From: an uncultured Oscillospiraceae bacterium
GTDB lineage: Bacteria; Bacillota; Clostridia; Oscillospirales; Oscillospiraceae
Assembly (NCBI GenBank): GCA_944385195.1
Contig: CALWWH010000089.1
Coordinates: forward strand, 1-11,849
Length of the DNA: 11,849 bases
Direction: 5' to 3'
In this document: piece by piece, positions 6,817-11,849 of the stretch
How positions within the stretch are numbered: the first letter of the stretch is position 1
Layout of the letters: every line of letters starts with the position of its first letter
Notes under the pieces: model-generated
Database searches by the model: none
The model's input: only the letters and a program-made list of their open reading frames with translations
Told to the model about the DNA's origin: nothing
Program-made: the position numbers and the translations under genes

Positions 6817-6837
6817 ATATTTTAATATACTAAATAT
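6817..6837. promoter_or_regulatory. AT-rich inverted repeat next to the importer -35 box
   Basis: ATATTT (6817-6822) and AAATAT (6832-6837) are inverted around a 9-base AT-rich centre, directly upstream of the -35 at 6807-6812. It could be an operator or simply an UP-like AT-rich element. No regulator can be named. Confidence 0.3.
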
Positions 6838-6867
6838 TCAAAAACTCAGGTAAAATCGCGATGGCCC

Positions 6868-6953
6868 TTGCGTACATCCCGCTGGTGTAAACGGTATTGG
6901 TTCAGCTCTTAAAAAAAGACTGCTGCAGCGCAGCAGTCTTTGGATGTACGCAA
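6868..6953. repeat. 12-bp perfect inverted repeat bracketing the nfnB terminator
   Basis: TTGCGTACATCC (6868-6879) and GGATGTACGCAA (6942-6953) are exact reverse complements separated by 62 bases. The right arm starts immediately beside the terminator stem and ends 1 base from the nfnB stop codon. I see no target-site duplication at the ends and no coding capacity inside. Its function is unknown. Confidence 0.75.
6911..6941 (-). terminator. Rho-independent terminator of nfnAB
   Basis: The minus strand carries a 12-bp perfect stem, AAAGACTGCTGC with GCAGCAGTCTTT (6941-6930 and 6926-6915), around a 3-base loop, continuing into a run of T residues (seven in all through 6911). It follows the nfnB stop by about 13 bases and is a textbook intrinsic terminator. 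Confidence 0.92.
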
Positions 6954-6954
6954 T

Positions 6955-8367
6955 TCACTTACTCAGAGCCTCGTCGATGGCCTTAGCCGCCGTCTTGCCG
7001 GCGCCCATGGCCAGGATGACAGTGGCAGCACCGGTCACAGCATCACCACCGGCGTAGACACCCGGCTTGCTGGTGGCGCCGGTCTCCTCTTGAACGATAA
7101 TGCCGCCGCGGCGGTTAACCTCCAAGCCAGCAGTGGTGTTCTTAATCAGCGGGTTGGGGCTGGTGCCGATGGCAATGATAACAACATCAGTATCCATGAC
7201 AAATTCGCTGCCCGGAATTTCTACAGGGCGGCGGCGGCCCTTCTCGTCCGGCTCGCCCAACTCCATTCGGATGCACTCGACCGCAGTGACGCAACCATTC
7301 TTGGGATCGCGGGGATCGTCCGGGTTCTGATAGCCCAGGATGCGGACGGGATTATTCAGCAGCTTGAACTCGATGCCCTCTTCCTGCGCGTGCTCGACTT
7401 CCTCGCGGCGGGCGGGCAGCTCCTCCATGGAGCGGCGGTAGACGATGCTGACCTCGGCGCCCAAGCGCAGTGCTGTACGGGCAGCATCCATTGCAACGTT
7501 GCCGCCGCCAACAACGACGACCTTACCGCCCTTCCAGATGGGCGTGGCGCTATCGTCCTTGTAGGCCTTCATCAGATTGCTGCGAGTCAGGAACTCATTA
7601 GCAGAGTAGACGCCCTTCAGGGACTCTCCGGGAATGCCCATGAAGTTGGGCAGACCCGCACCGGAGCCGACGAAGACAGCCTCGTAGCCATCCTCAAACA
7701 GCTCGTCGATTGTGATGGTCTTGCCAACAACAACATTGGTCTGGATGTCGACACCCAAAGCCTTCAGCGTGTCTACTTCCTTCTGAACGATCGCCTTGGG
7801 CAGACGGAACTCGGGGATACCATAGACCAGAACGCCGCCAGCCAGATGCAGCGCCTCAAAAACAGTGACGGCGTAGCCCTTTTTAGCCAAGTCACCGGCA
7901 CAAGTTAGACCAGAGGGGCCGGAACCGACCACAGCAACCTTGTGGCCGTTGGGAGCCGGACGGACAGGGGCCTCGGTGGCGTGGTCGTTGTGCCAATCGG
8001 CGACGAAGCGCTCCAGGCGGCCAATGCCAACGGGATCACCCTTCTTACCGCGGACGCACAGAGCCTCGCACTGGCTCTCCTGCGGGCAGACACGACCGCA
8101 GACAGCGGGCAGGCTGGACGCCTGGGCAATGACCTGGTAGGCGCCCTCAAAGTCACACTCCTTCACCTTGGCAATGAATTCGGGAATGTGGATATTGACC
8201 GGGCAGCCGCTAACGCAGGGCATGGCCTTGCAGCCCAGGCAGCGGGCAGCCTCGTCCAGGGCTGTGGCCTCGTCGTAGCCCAGAGCGACCTCACTAAAGT
8301 TGTGAGCGCGAACCTCGGGCTCCTGAGAAGGCATGGGATTTTTGGTCAGAGACATATTGGCGGCCAT
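6955..8367 (-). CDS. nfnB: NfnB: large subunit of NADH-dependent ferredoxin:NADP+ oxidoreductase (GltA-like)
   Basis: This 470-residue iron-sulfur flavoprotein is the site of NADPH oxidation/reduction in the electron-bifurcating Nfn complex, which couples NADPH oxidation to reduction of ferredoxin and NAD+ (or the reverse). The N-terminal part has eight cysteines for two [4Fe-4S] clusters (C43, C46, C51, C55; C90, C94, C100, C104). An FAD-type dinucleotide fold follows (GSGPSGL, 148-154), then an NADP-type fold (GGGNVAMDAARTALRLG, 287-303), and the C-terminal FAD motif GVYAGGDAVTGAATVILAMGAGK (436-458). The start at 8367 is fixed by AAGGAGGT at 8376-8383; a longer upstream frame overlaps nfnA. 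Alone it could be called glutamate synthase small chain or SudA, but the partner gene one base upstream is NfnA-like and no GltB-type gene is present, which favours Nfn. Confidence 0.88.
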   Translation of the reverse strand: MAANMSLTKNPMPSQEPEVRAHNFSEVALGYDEATALDEAARCLGCKAMPCVSGCPVNIHIPEFIAKVKECDFEGAYQVIAQASSLPAVCGRVCPQESQCEALCVRGKKGDPVGIGRLERFVADWHNDHATEAPVRPAPNGHKVAVVGSGPSGLTCAGDLAKKGYAVTVFEALHLAGGVLVYGIPEFRLPKAIVQKEVDTLKALGVDIQTNVVVGKTITIDELFEDGYEAVFVGSGAGLPNFMGIPGESLKGVYSANEFLTRSNLMKAYKDDSATPIWKGGKVVVVGGGNVAMDAARTALRLGAEVSIVYRRSMEELPARREEVEHAQEEGIEFKLLNNPVRILGYQNPDDPRDPKNGCVTAVECIRMELGEPDEKGRRRPVEIPGSEFVMDTDVVIIAIGTSPNPLIKNTTAGLEVNRRGGIIVQEETGATSKPGVYAGGDAVTGAATVILAMGAGKTAAKAIDEALSK

Positions 8368-8368
8368 A

Positions 8369-9211
8369 TTACTGGACCTCCTTCTTAAACAAGTTACAAG
8401 TTTCCTCATAGGCATGGCGCTCAAAATCACGGTACATCGTGCCGCGGGCCATGGCCTCGTCAAAGTCGACTTCAAAGCCATCGAAATCCGGACCGTCGAC
8501 GCAGGCGAACTTGGTGACGCCGCCAACCGTCAGGCGGCAGCCGCCGCACATACCGGTGCCGTCGATCATGATCGGGTTCATGGAGACGGTAGTCTTGATT
8601 CCAAAGGGGCGGGTCGTCGCAACGACAAACTTCATCATGATCAGCGGGCCAATGGTGATGACCTCATCAAAGGTCTCGCCGGCTTCCAGCATCTCCTTCA
8701 AAGGCAGGGTAACATTGCCATGGCGGCCGTAGCTGCCGTCATCGGTCATGACGGTCAGTTTCGTAGACGCAGCCTTAAACTCGTCCTCTAGGATCAGCAG
8801 ATCCTTGCTGCGGAAGCCAATGATGCTGTGGACCTCACAGCCCATGGCGTGGAGCTTCTCGGCAATGGGCAGGGCGATGGCACAGCCGACGCCGCCGCCG
8901 ACGATGCAGACTTTCTTCAGACCCTCGACCTCAGTGGGCTTGCCCAGCGGGCCGACGAAATCCTGAATGTACTCGCCAGCTTCTTTGTGGTTCAAAGCCT
9001 CGGTGGTCGCACCGACGATCTGGAAGATGATGCGAACCGTACCCTTCTCGCGGTTGCAGCCAGCAACCGTCAGGGGGATTCGCTCTCCATCCTCGTCCAC
9101 ACGTAGAATGATGAACTGGCCAGCCTCGGCCTTGCGAGCCACCAGCGGAGCACTGATCTCCATCATCGTTACAGTGGGATTGAGGACCTTTTTGGAAACA
9201 ATCTGATACAT
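8369..9211 (-). CDS. nfnA: NfnA: small subunit of NADH-dependent ferredoxin:NADP+ oxidoreductase
   Basis: This 280-residue FAD/[2Fe-2S] protein belongs to the dihydroorotate dehydrogenase electron-transfer (PyrK-like) fold and binds NAD(H) in the Nfn complex. Visible are the flavin-binding RIPLTVA (44-50), the NAD-binding glycine-rich VGGGVGCAIAL (104-113), and the cluster region IDGTGMCGGCRLTVGG...FACVDGPDFDG, with C222, C225 and C237. D217 sits where the Asp ligand of the unusual Asp/Cys3 [2Fe-2S] cluster is found in characterised Nfn. AAGGAGG lies at 9221-9227, 9 bases before the ATG. It is the first gene of a two-gene operon with nfnB, whose start is 1 base past the TAA. SudB and PyrK are alternative names for relatives; a pyrD neighbour is absent. 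Confidence 0.88.
   Translation of the reverse strand: MYQIVSKKVLNPTVTMMEISAPLVARKAEAGQFIILRVDEDGERIPLTVAGCNREKGTVRIIFQIVGATTEALNHKEAGEYIQDFVGPLGKPTEVEGLKKVCIVGGGVGCAIALPIAEKLHAMGCEVHSIIGFRSKDLLILEDEFKAASTKLTVMTDDGSYGRHGNVTLPLKEMLEAGETFDEVITIGPLIMMKFVVATTRPFGIKTTVSMNPIMIDGTGMCGGCRLTVGGVTKFACVDGPDFDGFEVDFDEAMARGTMYRDFERHAYEETCNLFKKEVQ
8376..8383 (-). promoter_or_regulatory. Ribosome binding site that fixes the nfnB start
   Basis: The minus strand reads AAGGAGGT inside the last codons of nfnA, 8 bases before the ATG at 8367. The next in-frame ATG (8355) would be 20 bases away, so 8367 is the supported start. Confidence 0.8.
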
Positions 9212-9263
9212 GTATGGGTGCCTCCTTCGGCGAAATAAACTTTAAAGGCGTTTTCCACCGTTC

Positions 9264-9292
9264 ATACTATCACAGGCATCCACAAAAATCAA
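9264..9292 (-). promoter_or_regulatory. Promoter of nfnAB
   Basis: On the minus strand, TTGATT (9292-9287), 17 bases, then TAGTAT (9269-9264) with a TGA extended -10. Transcription should start near 9257, about 46 bases before nfnA. It lies back to back with the comEC promoter; the -35 boxes are 29 bases apart. Confidence 0.65.
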
Positions 9293-9321
9293 CAGGAAAG
9301 AGCGATTTCCAGCAGTTTGAC

Positions 9322-9350
9322 TTGCACCTGACTCTATGGCATGGTACAAT
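9322..9350 (+). promoter_or_regulatory. Promoter of comEC-holA
   Basis: TTGCAC (9322-9327), 17 bases, then TACAAT (9345-9350) with a TGG extended -10. The start would fall near 9357. The ATG at 9341 overlaps this promoter and so cannot be the comEC start on this transcript. Confidence 0.68.
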
Positions 9351-9361
9351 TGAGTAGAAAC

Positions 9362-9366
9362 GGAGG
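9362..9366 (+). promoter_or_regulatory. Ribosome binding site that decides the comEC start
   Basis: GGAGG at 9362-9366 is 7 bases before the GTG at 9374 but only 1 base before the ATG at 9368. Spacing therefore favours the GTG as initiation codon. Confidence 0.65.
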
Positions 9367-9373
9367 GATGGCA

Positions 9374-11626
9374 GTGCGATACCTGTGCATGCTTGGGTTT
9401 TCCTATGCGGCAGCAACCTTCTGCTGTGCCTATTGGCTGCCCCGACGCTTTTTGCTGCCGGTGATGGCACTGCTGGCTGTCGGTGGGATTGTCTGTCTTC
9501 TGCTGCGGCGCCGGAATATTGCCAAGCGCCCCCTCCTGCGGATATTTCTCTGCACTATCAGCGCTGTCATCGCAGTGGGCGCCTATGGACTGCATTGGAT
9601 CTGCACCGTCTCCCCCGCCCGTGCGCTGGATGAGAGCATCGTTGAAGCTTCGGTGGAGCTGCAGGAATCCCCGCGGACCTCTGCCTATGGCTATGCAGCG
9701 CTGGGAGACCTCCGGCTGGAGGGGAAACGCTACAGCGTCCGCGTTTATCTACAGACAGATGAGTTCCGCGCCGGGGATGTGCTCAGCGGGACTTTCCGGC
9801 TGAAACTGCCCTCCGACGAGACGGAAGACGGCATGGAGCCGGGTTATCTGCGCTCCTGCGGGGTGTACCTTACTGCTTCTCCTAGAGAAGACCTGTCGCT
9901 GTACCGCCCGGAACAGGTTTCAGTCCGTCATTGGCCCGCTCTGCTGCGGCAGCAGATCACCGCTGTCTGCGATCGGGCCTTGAGCGCAGACACGGCCCCC
10001 TGGTTCATTGCTCTGCTGACCAATCAAAATGACCGCTTGAGCTATGCAGACAAAAACGACCTGAAGCTGGCAGGGCTCTACCAGTGCCTGTGCACCTCCG
10101 GTATGCACATTAATGTGTTGTTAGGGCTCATTTCCGTCCTCTGTCTGCGCAACCGCCGGCTGGCAGCCTTTGTCGGCCTGCCAATCTGCCTGTTTTTCTG
10201 GGCCATCGCCGGGGGCACCCCATCGGTCAGTCGCGCAGTGGTCATGCAGGCGCTGCTGCTCCTGGCCCCGCTCCTGCGTCAGGATAACGACACCCCGACC
10301 TCTATGGCCTTAGCGCTCCTACTGATGGCCATCCGACAGCCGGACAGCATGGCTCACATGGGGTTACAGCTGAGCTTTCTCTCCGTGGGCGGCATCACCC
10401 TGTTCTCCCTGCCACTGTACCAGAGAATCCTGGGGCTGTTCTCCGACACACTTCTGCCTGACAACCGCTTTCTGCGGCACGTTGTGCTGGGCACAGTTTC
10501 CTCCTTTACCACCGCCCTGGGCGCACTGGTATTCACCACCCCGCTGCTGGCCTGGCACTACGGCGTCATATCCCTGATCGGTCCAGTGGCAGGTCTGCTG
10601 ACCTTGCCCGTCGTGACGGTCTGTTTTGCAGCCGGGCTGCCGGTGACGCTACTGCTGCTGCTCCTGCCCCAGATGGATTGGCTGGCCATGCCCCTGGAAT
10701 GGCTCATGCGATATGTGATTACCCTAACCCACTTGTTTGCCGACCTGCCGGCGCTGTATACCAGCTCCGTGATCTGGATCGTTTGGCTGATGGGATCCTA
10801 CTGTCTTCTGCTTTTGTTCCTGACGGGAAAATGCAGCTGCGGCAAGGCCGCCATCGCGCTGGTGCTGAGCTTTTGCCTTGCTGCGGGCGGACGCTTTCTG
10901 TGGCTGCGGCTGGACCGGAGCGATTTTCGTGTTACCATGCTGGATGTGGGACAAGGGCAGTGCCTAATTCTTGAACTGGGCGGGCGAGTCTGCGTCATCG
11001 ACTGCGGCGGCTCGAACCCGGACTATGCCGGCGAAGAATGCGCCCGCTGGATGCTCAGCCGCGGCATCGACAGCATCGATGTGCTGGCTTTTACCCACTA
11101 TCATACTGACCACGCCGGTGGAGCTGGGCAGCTGCTCTCTCGGGTGGAGGCGGAGTTGGTGCTACTGCCGGAGATTCCCGACGAAACGGGAAACAGGGCA
11201 CTCATCGAAGCCCACACCACCAGCCAGAACTACATCACCGAAGACGCTCGCTTCTCATGGGACAGCAGCTGCATACAGGTCTACACACCGCTGGACCCGC
11301 AGACAGACAACGAAGCCTGCCTGAGCTTCCTGTGCAGCAACGGTCAGACGGATCTGCTGGTCACCGGCGACATGAACTATCTAACCGAGGTGGCGCTCTG
11401 TACCCGGGCGGATCTTCCGGCTCTGGAATTCTACGTAGCCGGGCATCACGGAAGCAAGAATGCAAACTCTTTGACGCTGCTGGAGCAGACGCACCCGACC
11501 TTTGTCCTCGTCTCCTCCTCCGACCAGTATGGTCATCCCCACGCTCAGGCACTCGATCGCTTTGCCTCCGTCGGTGCAGCGGTATTGCGCACCGACGAAC
11601 TGGGCACCATCACCATCAAGAGGTAA
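9374..11626 (+). CDS. comEC: ComEC/Rec2 family DNA internalisation channel with metallo-beta-lactamase domain
   Basis: This 750-residue polytopic protein forms the inner-membrane channel for single-stranded DNA during natural transformation. In order from the GTG start there are about two N-terminal TM helices, a soluble OB-like region with ELQESPR and GDVLSGTFRLKLP segments (about 90-165), the Competence domain with many TM helices (about 205-510, including the conserved TSGMHI at 241-246), and a C-terminal metallo-beta-lactamase domain. The latter has DVGQGQ (524-529), the metal motif HYHTDHAGG (575-583), TGDM (664-667), GHHGSKN (690-696) and GHPH (720-723). The metal-binding motifs look intact, so a nuclease role is possible. 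An ATG at 9341 is excluded because it lies in the promoter; ATG 9368 is the alternative start. holA follows after 4 bases, an arrangement common in Firmicutes. No other competence genes are visible here. Confidence 0.93.
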   Translation: MRYLCMLGFSYAAATFCCAYWLPRRFLLPVMALLAVGGIVCLLLRRRNIAKRPLLRIFLCTISAVIAVGAYGLHWICTVSPARALDESIVEASVELQESPRTSAYGYAALGDLRLEGKRYSVRVYLQTDEFRAGDVLSGTFRLKLPSDETEDGMEPGYLRSCGVYLTASPREDLSLYRPEQVSVRHWPALLRQQITAVCDRALSADTAPWFIALLTNQNDRLSYADKNDLKLAGLYQCLCTSGMHINVLLGLISVLCLRNRRLAAFVGLPICLFFWAIAGGTPSVSRAVVMQALLLLAPLLRQDNDTPTSMALALLLMAIRQPDSMAHMGLQLSFLSVGGITLFSLPLYQRILGLFSDTLLPDNRFLRHVVLGTVSSFTTALGALVFTTPLLAWHYGVISLIGPVAGLLTLPVVTVCFAAGLPVTLLLLLLPQMDWLAMPLEWLMRYVITLTHLFADLPALYTSSVIWIVWLMGSYCLLLLFLTGKCSCGKAAIALVLSFCLAAGGRFLWLRLDRSDFRVTMLDVGQGQCLILELGGRVCVIDCGGSNPDYAGEECARWMLSRGIDSIDVLAFTHYHTDHAGGAGQLLSRVEAELVLLPEIPDETGNRALIEAHTTSQNYITEDARFSWDSSCIQVYTPLDPQTDNEACLSFLCSNGQTDLLVTGDMNYLTEVALCTRADLPALEFYVAGHHGSKNANSLTLLEQTHPTFVLVSSSDQYGHPHAQALDRFASVGAAVLRTDELGTITIKR

Positions 11627-11630
11627 CTAC

Positions 11631-11849
11631 ATGGCAACCGACACTTTTTCCGCACTGAAAACGGCACTCAAGACCGGGGCCCTGGCCCGGTGCTATATCT
11701 TTCACGGCGAGGAAGCCTACCTGCGGGAGCACTATACCCGTCAGCTGCGGGCGCTGATCTGCGACGGTCCCGCTGGGGACTTTAACTATCACAAGCTGGC
11801 CGCTGAGGGGCTGACGGCCCAGACAGTCTCAGACGCTTTGGAAGCAATC
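11631..11849 (+). CDS. holA: DNA polymerase III delta subunit (HolA), N-terminal part, truncated by the window edge
   Basis: Only the first 73 codons are present. The product is the clamp-loader subunit that opens the beta sliding clamp. Recognisable are the N-terminal strand and helix segment CYIFHGEEAYLREHYTRQLR (21-40), which is the degenerate nucleotide-binding-like start typical of delta, and the DFNYHKLAAEG segment (50-60), followed by TAQTVSDALEAI (62-73). The ATG at 11631 is preceded by AGAGGT (11619-11624), which overlaps the comEC stop, so the two genes are coupled. The comEC-holA order is widespread in Firmicutes and supports the call. It remains in frame to the last base. Confidence 0.9.
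   Translation, partial: MATDTFSALKTALKTGALARCYIFHGEEAYLREHYTRQLRALICDGPAGDFNYHKLAAEGLTAQTVSDALEAI

Noticed and set aside
6870..6910. A small RNA gene between the importer promoter and the nfnB terminator.
   Set aside because: I see no promoter of its own and no stable structure other than the long-range repeat already reported.
6940..7908. Long open frame on the plus strand opposite nfnB (322 codons).
   Set aside because: It is the antisense shadow of nfnB, has no family resemblance, and is interrupted by no features of its own such as a promoter or ribosome site.

Overview
The window looks like chromosomal DNA from a Gram-positive anaerobe of the class Clostridia, most likely an Oscillospiraceae/Ruminococcaceae-type gut bacterium. 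That placement is inferred from: strong AGGAGG-type ribosome binding sites; sigma-A-type promoters with 17-bp spacers and frequent extended -10 elements; a lipoprotein-type amino-acid binding protein; an XRE regulator next to a NatA-like ABC cassette; an Nfn electron-bifurcating transhydrogenase; and the comEC-holA gene pair. Base composition appears moderately GC-rich. Several genes end in TGA, so the standard bacterial code applies. I see no tRNA, rRNA, CRISPR array, phage or insertion sequence.

Layout. (1) Positions 1-2114, minus strand: a four-gene operon of a five-TM membrane protein, a 64-aa XRE regulator, a NatA-like ABC ATPase and an ABC-2 permease. The permease is interrupted by an in-frame TGA after 136 codons and then runs off the left edge. 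(2) Positions 2115-2452: a divergent control region with two minus-strand promoter candidates and one plus-strand promoter. (3) Positions 2453-4330, plus: a secreted 5'-nucleotidase-family phosphoesterase held in the membrane by a C-terminal TM segment. (4) Positions 4340-4446: two strong hairpins separating convergent genes. (5) Positions 4454-6745, minus: a polar amino-acid ABC importer in the order permease, ATPase, lipoprotein, resembling cystine systems. (6) Positions 6955-9211, minus: nfnA and nfnB, ending in a good terminator that is bracketed by an unusual 12-bp inverted repeat. (7) Positions 9264-9350: back-to-back promoters for nfnAB and comEC. (8) Positions 9374-11849, plus: full-length comEC (GTG start) and the first 73 codons of holA.

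How the genes relate. The units are mostly independent. The left operon is a self-regulated-looking transport or export cassette whose permease appears broken. The ectonucleotidase would release phosphate and nucleosides outside the cell, and the importer takes up an amino acid. NfnAB links NADH, NADPH and ferredoxin pools. ComEC is the DNA-uptake channel, and HolA is the clamp-loader delta subunit.

I did not find a convincing undescribed multi-gene system. The points most worth a second look are the in-frame stop in the permease, the dual-promoter region with a shared 9-mer ahead of the XRE cassette, and the inverted repeat around the nfnB terminator.
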